The notes beneath the pieces are model-generated. The model had not been told where the DNA came from and searched no databases. It saw nothing but the letters and a program-made list of their open reading frames with translations. From positions 124,001 to 188,000 of the forward strand of contig NZ_VCIW01000012.1 of NCBI RefSeq assembly GCF_005765165.1: a stretch of DNA of 64,000 bases, in the 5' to 3' direction. Positions within the stretch are counted from its first letter, which is position 1; every line of letters begins with the position of its first letter. The stretch comes from Paenibacillus antri (GTDB lineage Bacteria > Bacillota > Bacilli > Paenibacillales > YIM-B00363). This document shows positions 8,003 to 17,000 of this stretch, piece by piece. The translations under genes and the position numbers were made by a program.

Positions 8003-8938
8003 ATGATCGTCGTCGAAAAGAAACGTCCGAGGTCCCGCTGGCGCGTCGGCGCGAAGCAGTGGCTTACGGTGCTGCCGTACGTCGCGCTCGGGTTCGCGGG
8101 CACGTTCGTCTTCGTGTTGTACCCGATGGTGAAGAACATTCTGGTCAGCTTCCAGGATTTCAGCATCATGCCGAACGCGAAGAACGCCTGGATCGGGTTC
8201 GAAAATTACGCCGAGGTGTTCCGCGATCCGAACAAGAAATTTCTCATCGCCGTCCGCAATACGTTCCTGAACGTGCTGGCGACGGTGCCGATCAACTGGT
8301 TTCTGGCGATCTTCTTCGCGGTGCTGATCAACGCGAAATTCGTGAAGCAGAAGATCGCCTTCCGCACGGTGTATTACTTGCCGATCGTCACGTCGTGGGT
8401 CGTCGTGGCGCTGCTGTTCAAATATTTGTTCGCGGACGGAGACGGCGGGCTGGTCAACTTCCTGCTTCACAAGACGCTCGGCATTTTGCCGGAAGCCGTC
8501 GCCTGGAAGAGCCATTATTGGTCCGCGATGATTATGATCTGGCTGTTCCACGTCTGGAAGACGGTCGGCTGGGGCATGGTCATCTACCTGGCGGCGCTGC
8601 AAGGCGTGCCGAAGGATCTGTACGAGGCGGCGGACATCGACGGCGCGACCGCGGTTCAGAAGTTTTGGCGCGTGACGGTGCCCGTGCTGCGGCCGGTGAC
8701 GCTGTTCGTCGTCATCAATCTGATCAACGGCGCGTTCGGCTTTTTCCCGCAGGTGTATTTCATTACGCAAGGCGGGCCGATGAACCAGACGCAGGTCATT
8801 CCGAGCTTGATTTATATGGAAGCGTTCAATCATTTCAAGATCGGCGAGGCGGCGGCGATGGGCTTCCTGATGGGGCTCATGGTGTTCGCGCTGACGTTCT
8901 CGCAGATGACCAAATTCGGAAAACAACGGCTGTTCTAG
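8003..8938 (+). CDS. Sugar ABC transporter permease, MalF-like
   Basis: 311 aa, about six membrane helices. The EAA loop is seen as YEAADIDGAT (about residues 209-218). The N-terminal cytoplasmic segment is basic, as in MalF/UgpA-type permeases of Gram-positives. GGAGGAGGCGGGAAGC precedes the ATG. Lies 87 bases after the binding protein, 21 before its partner permease. Substrate inferred from the adjacent GH66 enzyme: isomalto-oligosaccharides or related alpha-1,6-glucans. Confidence 0.93.
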   Translation: MIVVEKKRPRSRWRVGAKQWLTVLPYVALGFAGTFVFVLYPMVKNILVSFQDFSIMPNAKNAWIGFENYAEVFRDPNKKFLIAVRNTFLNVLATVPINWFLAIFFAVLINAKFVKQKIAFRTVYYLPIVTSWVVVALLFKYLFADGDGGLVNFLLHKTLGILPEAVAWKSHYWSAMIMIWLFHVWKTVGWGMVIYLAALQGVPKDLYEAADIDGATAVQKFWRVTVPVLRPVTLFVVINLINGAFGFFPQVYFITQGGPMNQTQVIPSLIYMEAFNHFKIGEAAAMGFLMGLMVFALTFSQMTKFGKQRLF

Positions 8939-8959
8939 CGAAAGGAGGAGACAGGCGGC

Positions 8960-9793
8960 ATGCATACCCCGATCTACGTCAAGGCGCTCGTGTACGTCCT
9001 CCTGGTCGCCGGCGCGGCGGCATTCGTCTTTCCGCTCATATACATGGTGTGGACCAGCTTCTTCACGGCGACGTTCTCGCTGCCGCGGCCGGACGAGGTG
9101 TTCGCCGTGACGCCGAATCTGAAAAACTACGCGATCGTCTGGAGCAAAAACAATTTCTCGCGTTACTTCCTGAACAGCGCGTTCGTGACGGCCGTCTCGA
9201 TGGCCGGCGCGCTGTTCGTCAGCTCGCTGTGCGCATACGCCTTCGCACGCTTTCCTTTCCCCGGGAAGGAGGCGCTGTTCCGGCTGTTCCTGCTGTCGAT
9301 GATGATTCCGGCGGTCATCAACATCATCCCGCAGTTCATCACGCTGCAAGGGCTCGGCCTCGTCAATACGTACGCCGGATTGACGATGGTGTACATCGCG
9401 ACGGGCGTCGTCGGGAACATGTTTTTCCTGCGCGGCTTCTTCGAAAATATCCCGAAAGAACTCGAAGAATCCGTCCTCATCGACGGCGGCGGCAGCTGGC
9501 GCATCTATTGGAACATCTACCTGCCGCAGTCGCTGCCCGCCATGGGGACGCTGGCGATCTTCATTTTCCAAGGCACGTGGGAGGAATATTTCCTGGCGCT
9601 GACCGTCATCAAGAGCGAGTCGCTGCGCACGCTGCCGATCGCGATCATGATGTTCAACGACAAGTACGCGACGAACTACGGGCAAATTTTCGCGGCGTCC
9701 ACGATCGCGCTGCTGCCGGTCATCGCGATCTACATGGCGTTCCAGAAGCGGTTCGTCCAGTCCGGGTTCAACGAGGGGGGGATCAAGGGATAG
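8960..9793 (+). CDS. Sugar ABC transporter permease, MalG-like
   Basis: 277 aa, six predicted helices, EAA loop LEESVLIDGGGSW (about residues 170-182), C-terminus FVQSGFNEGGIKG typical of MalG/UgpE-type permeases. AAAGGAGGAGACAGGCGGC precedes the start. It ends one base before the GH66 start region, so translation is probably coupled. No ATPase gene follows; an MsmX-like shared ATPase is expected elsewhere. Confidence 0.93.
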   Translation: MHTPIYVKALVYVLLVAGAAAFVFPLIYMVWTSFFTATFSLPRPDEVFAVTPNLKNYAIVWSKNNFSRYFLNSAFVTAVSMAGALFVSSLCAYAFARFPFPGKEALFRLFLLSMMIPAVINIIPQFITLQGLGLVNTYAGLTMVYIATGVVGNMFFLRGFFENIPKELEESVLIDGGGSWRIYWNIYLPQSLPAMGTLAIFIFQGTWEEYFLALTVIKSESLRTLPIAIMMFNDKYATNYGQIFAASTIALLPVIAIYMAFQKRFVQSGFNEGGIKG

Positions 9794-9794
9794 T

Positions 9795-11633
9795 ATGGTT
9801 CGGGGAAAAGGATCCGCTTCTTTCGTCACCGGCACGAAAACGTCGATGTTTACGTTCGCGTTTACGTTTACGTTGATGTCTACGTTGCTGTTGACGTTGA
9901 CGTCCTGCCGGAACGAGACGGCGCCGACGCCGGGCGACGTGTCGGGACGGCCGGGCGAATATATCGCGGCGCTGTCCACGGACCGCGCGCGCTACGAGCC
10001 TGGCCGCCCCGTCGCCTTCCGCGCGGAGCTCTCGCGCACGGTCGCGGACGGCGAGCTCGTCGTGCGGCTGTCGCATCTGGGCGACGACGTGGACCGGCTC
10101 GTCGTCGACGTGACGAACGACGACGTCGTGACGTGGACGTGGACGCCGCCGGAACGCGACTATGTCGGCTACTTGGCGGAGGTGTACGTGCGCGAGAAGG
10201 GGAAGCCGCTCGACCACGCGACGATCGCGGTGGATGTCTCCTCGCACTGGGCGAAGTTTCCGAGGTACGGATACCTCACCGACTTCCCGCGGATGACCGC
10301 CGAGGCGCGGGAGGACGTCGTCGACCGGCTCAACCGGCTGCATCTGAACGGGTTGCAGTTCTACGATTGGCAGTGGAAGCATCATCGGCCGCTGAAGACG
10401 GACGGCTCCGGCGGCGCCGCGCCGGCATGGCCCGACATCGCGAACCGGGAGGTGAGCTTCGATACGGTCCGAGGCTACATCGACCTGGCGCACGAGCGCG
10501 GCATGAAGGCGATGAACTACAATCTGCTGTTCGGCGCGTACGCGGATGCGGAGAACGACGGCGCCAAGGAAGCCTGGCGGCTGTACCGCGACCCGCTCGC
10601 GACGACGCCGGACCGCCACGAGCTGCCGGAGGCTTGGGCAAGCGACATCTATATTATGGACCCGTCCAACCCCGAATGGCTCGATTACCTGTTCGAGGAG
10701 GAACGCAAGGCGTTCGAGGCGCTGCCGTTCGACGGCTGGCACGTGGACCAGCTCGGCGATCGAGGGACGTTGTACACGAGCGAGGGAGAGAAGCGGAACC
10801 TGATGCTCGCCTACGGCGACATGCTGCGGGAGGCGAAGGATACGCTCGGCGTCGAGCTCGTCATGAACGCGGTGTCGCAGTTCGGGCAGCGACTGATCGC
10901 GAAGGCGCCGGTGGAATTTCTCTACACGGAAGTATGGGGGAGTCACCCGGAGTATAAGCATCTGAAGGCCATCATCGACGAAAACGCTTCGCTCTCCGAA
11001 AACCGCCTCCCTACGGTGCTCGCGGCCTACGTCAACTACGACCTCGCGGACGGGGCGGGCGAATTCAACCTGCCGGGCGTCCTGCTGCTGGACGCCGTAA
11101 TCTTCGCGAGCGGCGGCGCGCATCTCGAAGCGGGGGAGAGCTTGCTCGCGAAGGAATATTTTCCGAATCGGAATTTGCTTGTGACGCCGGAGCTGGAAGC
11201 GCGGCTGACGGCGTACTACGACTTCCTGGTCGCGTATCAGAACGTGCTGCGGGACGGGGCGGAGGAGCTCGAGGACGCCGGCGTCTCGTCGTCGGCCGCG
11301 CGCATGTCGGCGGAGCCCGAGGCGGGAGCGGTGTGGGCGCTCGCGAAGCGGAAAGGGGAGCTCGACGTCGTCCACTTCGTCAACCTCGCGTCGGCGACGT
11401 CGATGTCTTGGAACGACGCCGACGGGACGATGCCCGCGCCGCGCCCGATGGAGGACGTGCCGGTGTCGATGGCGGCCGCCGGCAACGTCGCGCGCATCTG
11501 GACGGCGTCCCCGGATCGGCACGGAGGCGCGCCGACGGCCGTCGACTTCGCTCAAGAAGACGGACGGGTGACGTTCTCGCTTCCGAAACTCGAATATTGG
11601 ACGATGGCCGTCGTCGAATATGAGAAGCGGTGA
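9795..11633 (+). CDS. Glycoside hydrolase family 66 (dextranase / cycloisomaltooligosaccharide glucanotransferase-like) lipoprotein
   Basis: 612-aa surface lipoprotein predicted to cleave alpha-1,6-glucan (dextran) or make cyclic isomaltooligosaccharides. Signal peptide with lipobox LTSC (Cys about residue 38), an N-terminal beta domain (about 50-150), then the GH66 barrel: YGYLTDF, NGLQFYDWQWKHH, MKAMNYNLLFG, DIYIMDPSNPEW, and the catalytic pair expected for the family, Asp in HVDQLGDRG (about residue 317) and Glu in YTEVWGSHPEY (about residue 379). The beta-sandwich C-terminus is short, and the protein lacks the extra carbohydrate-binding modules of long dextranases. The signal peptide is encoded by a hexanucleotide repeat. 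ATG at 9795; the first 15 residues before the hydrophobic core are long, so a later ATG (9846) is possible. Confidence 0.87.
   Translation: MVRGKGSASFVTGTKTSMFTFAFTFTLMSTLLLTLTSCRNETAPTPGDVSGRPGEYIAALSTDRARYEPGRPVAFRAELSRTVADGELVVRLSHLGDDVDRLVVDVTNDDVVTWTWTPPERDYVGYLAEVYVREKGKPLDHATIAVDVSSHWAKFPRYGYLTDFPRMTAEAREDVVDRLNRLHLNGLQFYDWQWKHHRPLKTDGSGGAAPAWPDIANREVSFDTVRGYIDLAHERGMKAMNYNLLFGAYADAENDGAKEAWRLYRDPLATTPDRHELPEAWASDIYIMDPSNPEWLDYLFEEERKAFEALPFDGWHVDQLGDRGTLYTSEGEKRNLMLAYGDMLREAKDTLGVELVMNAVSQFGQRLIAKAPVEFLYTEVWGSHPEYKHLKAIIDENASLSENRLPTVLAAYVNYDLADGAGEFNLPGVLLLDAVIFASGGAHLEAGESLLAKEYFPNRNLLVTPELEARLTAYYDFLVAYQNVLRDGAEELEDAGVSSSAARMSAEPEAGAVWALAKRKGELDVVHFVNLASATSMSWNDADGTMPAPRPMEDVPVSMAAAGNVARIWTASPDRHGGAPTAVDFAQEDGRVTFSLPKLEYWTMAVVEYEKR
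9834..9902 (+). repeat. Hexanucleotide NNNACG microsatellite inside the GH66 signal peptide
   Basis: ACG (with GCG, TCG, ATG and CTG variants) recurs at strict 6-base spacing from 9834 to 9902, twelve units, giving alternating Thr and hydrophobic residues (FTFAFTFTL). The repeat is in frame, so gain or loss of units changes signal-peptide length without frameshift. Confidence 0.75.
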
Positions 11634-11640
11634 CCCTGTT

Positions 11641-11662
11641 TCGTGATATAATCATATCACGA
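11641..11662. promoter_or_regulatory. Perfect palindrome (9-bp arms) before the sensor kinase gene
   Basis: TCGTGATAT - AATC - ATATCACGA, starting 7 bases after the GH66 stop codon. It contains a TATAAT-like -10 in its left half and loop. It may be an operator, or the promoter of the downstream kinase/binding protein/regulator group. Confidence 0.5.
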
Positions 11663-11697
11663 TGTAAGGGGTTACAACCGTTGGGGGGCGCGGCGCG

Positions 11698-13491
11698 GTG
11701 AAGGTGCCATTTTCGAATAAGATCGCTACCAAGATGCTGACCGCCTTCTTCGTCGTCATCCTCATTCCGGCGACGCTCGGCAGCGTGTTCATCTCGTATT
11801 TCGCTTCGTCGCTGATCAAGACGAACGTGCGGCAATCGACGCTTCAGGTCGCCGAGCGGGCGGCCGATTCGCTGCTGTCCGCGTTCCTCGTCGCGAGCGA
11901 CATCTCGGACCAAATTTACAGCGATACGCGCATTCAGCAGGCGGTGCTGGAGGGACGGTCGGCGCAAGGGCTGCCGCCGGGGAGCGAGCTGGACGAATAC
12001 GTCGAAACGACGATCAACAACATTATCTACTCGAGCTCGTTCGTGAAGATTATCTATATCATTCAGGAGGAAGGCGAGAGCTGGGGCAGCGGCACGTTCA
12101 ACCCGGCGAAGCTGCTGCAGTACGACCTGGACGAACTCGACTGGGTCAAGGAAGCGCGATACAAGGACGGCGAATACGTCTGGCTGCCGCTGCAATACGA
12201 CCAGTTCAGCGGCGGGGGCGACAATACGGCGCTCGTCCTGCCGGTCGTTCGGGTGCTTAAGCGCTTCGACGATATGGAGCAGATCGGCCTCGTCTCCGTC
12301 AGCTTGGACGGGAAGGCGCTCGTCGACATTCTCGCGCATCTCGAGCTGGGGCGGACGGGGCGGTTCTTCGTCGCCGACGCCGAAGGGCGCGTCGTGATCG
12401 ACCCGGATCTGTCGCGGATCGGCGAGACGGTGCCGAACCGCGAGCTGTACGAAAATATCGTGACGGGCCGCGAGGCGGAATTCGAATTCGCCATGCAGGG
12501 CGTGGCGCACTACGGCGTGAAGCAGCCGCTCGTGGGCGGCTGGACGATGGTCGGCATCGTGCCGGTGGAGGAAATTACGGGGCAACTCGCCGCGCTGCAG
12601 CGTCGCATCGTATATTCGTCGTTCTTCTTCGGGCTGCTCGCGATCGTCGTGGCGCTGCTCATGGCGCGGCGGATCACGCGTCCGATCCAGTCGCTGGCGG
12701 AGCAGATGAAGCAGGTCGCGGGCGGCGATTTGCGCGCGCGGACGCGCATCGTCTCCGCGGACGAGGTCGGCATGCTGAGCAAGCAGTTCAACGGCATGAT
12801 TCAGCGCATCGAGGCTTTGGTGAGCGAGGTGCGGAAGGAGCAGGCGGAGAAGCAGGAGGCGGAGCTCCGGGCGGTCATGCACCGGATCAACCCGCATTTC
12901 TTGTTCAACACGCTGTCGAACATACGCTGGCTCGTGAAGTTCAAGCAGACGGAGCGGGCCGATCAAGGCATCTCGGCGCTCATTCGGCTGCTGGAGGCGA
13001 ACATGGGCAAGAAGGGCAATTTCATTACGGTCGAGGAAGAGCTCGACATTATCGAGAAGTTTCTCGTCATCTTGGAGATCCGGTACGATCTGCGCTTCGA
13101 GCTGCGGGTGACCGTCGAGCCGTCGCTGCGGACGTTCCTGCTGCCGCGCATGCTGCTCCAGCCGATCGTGGAGAATTCGATTTTCCACGGCATCGTTCCG
13201 CAAGGGACGAACGGGCTGATCGACGTCGACGTTTCGCGGGACGGCGACGCCGTGCGCATCGTCGTCCGCGACAACGGCCGAGGGATGGAGCGCGAGACGG
13301 CCGCTCGGCTCGCGAATATGGAGGCGGCGGCAACCGGAGGCGAGGTCGGCATCGGCATCAAGCATGTGTACGAAAGCATGCGGCTCTATTATTCGCCGCG
13401 GTCGACGTTCGAGCTGCGGGAGCTGCAAGAGGGCGGGACGGCCGCGACGCTCGTGCTCGCGCCGCGCGAGGAGGCGGACGGCGATGCGTAA
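11698..13491 (+). CDS. Two-component sensor histidine kinase, YesM family
   Basis: 597-aa membrane kinase. TM1 at about residues 13-35, an extracellular sensor region of about 260 residues, TM2 at about 300-322, HAMP (RRITRPIQSLAEQM...), a coiled coil, then the His_kinase domain with the phospho-acceptor in MHRINPHFLFNTL (His about residue 398 or 402) and a GHKL ATPase domain (N box QPIVENSIFHG, G1 DNGRGM, G2 GIGIKHV). GTG start with a purine-rich GGGGGG upstream. It ends inside the second binding-protein gene (8-bp overlap), then the cognate response regulator at 14786. Probably senses sugar, perhaps via the embedded binding protein. Confidence 0.93.
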   Translation: MKVPFSNKIATKMLTAFFVVILIPATLGSVFISYFASSLIKTNVRQSTLQVAERAADSLLSAFLVASDISDQIYSDTRIQQAVLEGRSAQGLPPGSELDEYVETTINNIIYSSSFVKIIYIIQEEGESWGSGTFNPAKLLQYDLDELDWVKEARYKDGEYVWLPLQYDQFSGGGDNTALVLPVVRVLKRFDDMEQIGLVSVSLDGKALVDILAHLELGRTGRFFVADAEGRVVIDPDLSRIGETVPNRELYENIVTGREAEFEFAMQGVAHYGVKQPLVGGWTMVGIVPVEEITGQLAALQRRIVYSSFFFGLLAIVVALLMARRITRPIQSLAEQMKQVAGGDLRARTRIVSADEVGMLSKQFNGMIQRIEALVSEVRKEQAEKQEAELRAVMHRINPHFLFNTLSNIRWLVKFKQTERADQGISALIRLLEANMGKKGNFITVEEELDIIEKFLVILEIRYDLRFELRVTVEPSLRTFLLPRMLLQPIVENSIFHGIVPQGTNGLIDVDVSRDGDAVRIVVRDNGRGMERETAARLANMEAAATGGEVGIGIKHVYESMRLYYSPRSTFELRELQEGGTAATLVLAPREEADGDA

Positions 13492-14767
13492 GGGGCGCCG
13501 GTTGTCGGCTCTGTTCGCGTTGTTGGCGCTGTTGGCGACCGCCGCGTGCTCGAACGCGCGCATGATCGAGCCGGGCGAGCCGGCGCGGCTGGTGGACGCC
13601 GGCGACGAGGTCGAGACGCTCGTGTTCTGGCACACGTACAGCGACGTGGAAACCCGCGTGTTCGAGGAGCGCGTCGTGCCGATGTTCGAGGCGGCGCATC
13701 CGAACATCCGCATCGAAGCGGTGCGGCAGCCGTACAACGCGCAGCTGAAGTCGGTGCTGCTCGCGAGGGCGTCCTCGAACAAGCCGCCCGACGTCATCCG
13801 GATGGATATCGCGTGGACGCCGGAGTACGTGCAGCTGGGGCTGGCGAAGCCGATCGGGGGGCTGCCGGGGTTCGAGGCGATTCGCGCGTCGCTGCACGAG
13901 GCGGCGATGGAGACGAACGCGTACGACGGCGACTATTACGGACTGCCGCTGAACGTGAATACGAAGGCGGCGGTATACAACCGGGAGCTGCTGGAGCGCG
14001 CGGGGTTTACCCCGGCGTCGCCGCCCGCGAGTCTATCGGAGCTTCTCGACGCGGCGGAGGAGCACGGGTTGAAGATCGGCATGGCGGAATTTTCGTTATG
14101 GGGCAGCCTCCCGTATTTGTACGGATTAGGCGGACGGCTCATGAACGACGAGTACACGCGCGCGACCGGCTACCTCGACAGCGACGAGACCGTCGCCGCG
14201 GTGACGCGGCTGAAGGAGCTGTATCTGAAGGGCGTCATTAACCCGAATCTGATCTACGGCCGCGTGGACCTATGGGACGCGATCCTCGGCGAGGAGTATG
14301 TGATGATCGACGAGGGGCCGTGGTTTTTCACGATCAAGCTTAATTCCGGCGATCGCGCGAAGGTCGAAGAGCGGCTGTCCCCCGCGCCGTTCCCCGCGTC
14401 GGGCGGACTCGGGTCCGTCATCGGCGGGGAAAATCTCGTCGTCTCCAAGGGGACGAAGCATCCGGAGGCGGCATGGACGTTCCTTTCGTGGATGGTGTCG
14501 CCGGAGGCGCAGCGGTTCGTCGCCGAGATGGGGCTCATCCCGACGAACCTGGAAGTGCTCGATTCGCCCGCGTTCGCGGACGGACGGGCGTTCGAGCGAG
14601 CGTATATCGACGGGTTGGCGAACGCTTTCTATCGCCCGTTGATCGCGAATACGGATGCGGTAGAGGCGGTATTCGAGGAGTATATGATACGCGCGTTCGA
14701 AGAAGAAGCGGACGTGCGGGCGACGCTGCGCGAGGCGGCCGTCCGCATCGACGAGCTGCTTCGGTAG
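13484..14767 (+). CDS. Second sugar-binding lipoprotein embedded between kinase and response regulator
   Basis: 427 aa with lipobox AAC (Cys about residue 22). It parallels the binding protein at 6563 along its whole length (FWHTYSD, HPNIRIE, RQPYNAQLKS, PDVIRMDIAWTPEYV, NTKAAVYN, GENLVVSKGTKHPEAAWTF). The ATG at 13484 overlaps the kinase stop by 8 bp and has GAGGAGG 9 bases upstream. Since the cluster already has one binding protein beside its permeases, this copy probably presents ligand to the adjacent kinase, or widens substrate range. The first is inferred from gene order only. Confidence 0.92.
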   Translation: MRKGRRLSALFALLALLATAACSNARMIEPGEPARLVDAGDEVETLVFWHTYSDVETRVFEERVVPMFEAAHPNIRIEAVRQPYNAQLKSVLLARASSNKPPDVIRMDIAWTPEYVQLGLAKPIGGLPGFEAIRASLHEAAMETNAYDGDYYGLPLNVNTKAAVYNRELLERAGFTPASPPASLSELLDAAEEHGLKIGMAEFSLWGSLPYLYGLGGRLMNDEYTRATGYLDSDETVAAVTRLKELYLKGVINPNLIYGRVDLWDAILGEEYVMIDEGPWFFTIKLNSGDRAKVEERLSPAPFPASGGLGSVIGGENLVVSKGTKHPEAAWTFLSWMVSPEAQRFVAEMGLIPTNLEVLDSPAFADGRAFERAYIDGLANAFYRPLIANTDAVEAVFEEYMIRAFEEEADVRATLREAAVRIDELLR

Positions 14768-14785
14768 GCGAGGAGGGAGCGGGGC

Positions 14786-16207
14786 ATGTATACGGCAGTC
14801 ATCGTGGACGACGAGCCGGTCATCCGGTTCGGCATTAAGGCGTCGATCGATTGGCACCGGCTGAACGTGAACGTCGCCGGCGACTTCGCGAACGGACGGC
14901 AGGCGCTGCAATGCATCGAGTCGCAGCGGGTCGATCTGCTCATTACCGACATTAAGATGCCGGTCATGGACGGCCTCGAGCTCGCGAGACGGGCGCTCGC
15001 TTGCCAGCCGGCGATGAAGATTGTGCTCGTCAGCAGCTACAACGACTTCGAATACGTGCGCGAGGGGCTGCGGCTCGGCGTAACGGATTACATCCTGAAG
15101 CCGACGCTCGAGCCGGAGGAGCTGCGGCTGCTCGTGCTGCGCTGCATCGAGCGGCTTGAGGCGGAGCGCGCAGGGGCGGGCGCGGCGTTCGCGTCCGCGA
15201 AGGACGCCGAGCGCCGGCTGCGCGAACAGGAGCTGCGGCGCCACCTGCTGCATCCGGAGGCGCCGCTCGCGCCGGCCGCCGCTCCGCCGTGGCTCGGCGC
15301 GAGCGGCGGGTTTACGGCGGTGTGTTTGCGCGTGGACGATGTGGAGCGCATCGAGGAGCAGTTCGGCTATTTGCATAAGGCGATGCTGTACGAAGAGCTG
15401 GAGGAGCGGTTCCTCGCGACGGAGCCGGAGGGGATCGGCTTTCAGGCGTCGGAGAACGATTGGTCGTTTTTCCTTCCCGGAACGGCGGACGCCTTGCGGC
15501 TGTCGCGCCTGAAGGGCGAGCTGGAGACGTCGGCCGGCGTCGGACTGACGCTCGGCTACGCGCACGGGACCGGCGCGCCGATGCTGCGCGCGGCTTACGA
15601 GAGCAGCCGGCGCGCGGCGGGGAAACGATTTTTCCTCGGCAAGGGGCTGCTGCTGTCGGCGGATGAGACGGGCGGTGTCGTCGGGCTCGGCGACGAGGAC
15701 GCGATGAAGCGGCAGGCCGTCGAGACGCTGTCGTCCCGGTGCGGGACGCGCATGGACGTTACGACGCTGCTCGAGCGGTGCGAGCGGCTCAAGAAGGCCG
15801 AGACGGCGGCGGAGCTGCGCGGGCTGCTCGAGCTGTCGATCGCCGAAGCCGAGCGCGCCTTCGAAGCTTCGTCCCCGCGCGCGTCGGGACATGAGACGTT
15901 GATGGAGCAGGCGGTGGAGTACATCCAGTCGCATTATGCGGGGCCGCTGACGCTGCAGCAGGTCGCGGACCGCGTCTTCTTAAGCAAAAACTACTTCTGC
16001 CTGCTGTTCAAGAAGCATACGAATCAGAACTTCATCGATTACGTCATCGATTTGCGGATCCGCAAGGCGAAGGAGCTGCTGAAGACGACCGACCTGCGCA
16101 TTTACGAGGTGGCGGAGAGCGCCGGCTTCAACGACGTGAAATATTTCAGCAAGCTGTTCAAGAAGATGACGTCGGTTTCGCCGGGGGAATTCCGCGAGGC
16201 GCCGTGA
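14786..16207 (+). CDS. Response regulator, YesN family (REC + AraC-type HTH)
   Basis: 473-aa transcription activator. Receiver domain about residues 1-120: acidic pair in IVDDEP, phospho-acceptor Asp in [12 protein letters not shown] (about residue 55), Ser in VSSYNDF, Lys in ILKPT. A linker of about 240 residues follows, then two AraC helix-turn-helix motifs ([19 protein letters not shown] and [19 protein letters not shown], about 375-470). GAGGAGGGAGCGGGGC precedes the ATG. Partner of the kinase at 11698 and the likely activator of the GH66/ABC genes. Its TGA overlaps a GTG of the next gene region. Confidence 0.94.
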   Translation: MYTAVIVDDEPVIRFGIKASIDWHRLNVNVAGDFANGRQALQCIESQRVDLLITDIKMPVMDGLELARRALACQPAMKIVLVSSYNDFEYVREGLRLGVTDYILKPTLEPEELRLLVLRCIERLEAERAGAGAAFASAKDAERRLREQELRRHLLHPEAPLAPAAAPPWLGASGGFTAVCLRVDDVERIEEQFGYLHKAMLYEELEERFLATEPEGIGFQASENDWSFFLPGTADALRLSRLKGELETSAGVGLTLGYAHGTGAPMLRAAYESSRRAAGKRFFLGKGLLLSADETGGVVGLGDEDAMKRQAVETLSSRCGTRMDVTTLLERCERLKKAETAAELRGLLELSIAEAERAFEASSPRASGHETLMEQAVEYIQSHYAGPLTLQQVADRVFLSKNYFCLLFKKHTNQNFIDYVIDLRIRKAKELLKTTDLRIYEVAESAGFNDVKYFSKLFKKMTSVSPGEFREAP

Positions 16208-16263
16208 GCGATGCGGGGCGGCTTGCGGGCGGGTTCATTTTCGGGAGAGGGGTTTGGGTTATC

Positions 16264-16986
16264 GTGGTTCGCATTACGATCTGGAACGAATTCGTGCACG
16301 AGACGTCGAACGAGAAGGTGAAGGCGATCTACCCGCGCGGCATTCACGGGGCGTTGGCCGAGGGGCTGCGGGGCGAGGGGCGGACGCTGCGGACGGCGAC
16401 GCTCCGCGAGCCCGAGCATGGGCTGACGGAGGAGGCGCTGCGCGACACGGACGTGCTCGTCTGGTGGGGGCATATGGCGCATGAGGAGGTGTCGGACGCG
16501 ATCGTCGACCGGGTGCACGCGCGCGTGCTCGAGGGGATGGGGCTCATCGTGCTTCACTCGGCGCACGGCTCCAAGATTTTCCGCAAGCTGATGGGAACGC
16601 AGACCGGCCGGCTGAAGTGGCGCGAGGCGGACGAGAAGGAGCGGCTATGGGTCGTGAAGCCGTCGCACCCGATCGCGCGCGGGCTGCCGGAGGCGTTCGA
16701 GCTGGAACGGGAGGAGATGTACGGAGAGCATTTCGACGTGCCGGATCCGGAGGAGCTCGTCTTCGTCAGTTGGTTTCAGGGCGGCGAGGTGTTTCGCAGC
16801 GGGCTGACGTACACGCGGGGGAAGGGACGGGTGTTCTACTTCCGTCCCGGCCATGAGTCGTACCCGACGTATTACGATCCTCATGTGCTGCGCGTCATCT
16901 CGAACGCTTGCGATTGGGCGGCGCCGGGCGACAGTCCGGACGTTTCTTACGGTCATGTGCCGTCGCCGATGGAACCTATACGCTAG
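16264..16986 (+). CDS. ThuA-like protein (trehalose utilisation / glutamine-amidotransferase-like fold)
   Basis: 240 aa. The start matches ThuA proteins ([12 protein letters not shown], then [15 protein letters not shown]), followed by the typical [27 protein letters not shown] and [18 protein letters not shown] segments. The GTG at 16264 is favoured because homology begins there and GGGAGAGGGG is upstream; an in-frame GTG at 16204 overlapping the preceding stop would add 20 residues. ThuA-like proteins accompany sugar dehydrogenases and take part in catabolism of disaccharides via 3-keto derivatives. It lies 14 bases before the Gfo/Idh/MocA dehydrogenase, a common pairing. Confidence 0.88.
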   Translation: MVRITIWNEFVHETSNEKVKAIYPRGIHGALAEGLRGEGRTLRTATLREPEHGLTEEALRDTDVLVWWGHMAHEEVSDAIVDRVHARVLEGMGLIVLHSAHGSKIFRKLMGTQTGRLKWREADEKERLWVVKPSHPIARGLPEAFELEREEMYGEHFDVPDPEELVFVSWFQGGEVFRSGLTYTRGKGRVFYFRPGHESYPTYYDPHVLRVISNACDWAAPGDSPDVSYGHVPSPMEPIR

Positions 16987-17000
16987 GAGGTTGAAAATCA

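Noticed and set aside
7970-9979. 669-aa minus-strand frame
   Set aside because: High-GC shadow of the two permease genes, rich in Arg/His/Asp with no domain, whose N-terminus is the reverse of the hexamer repeat.
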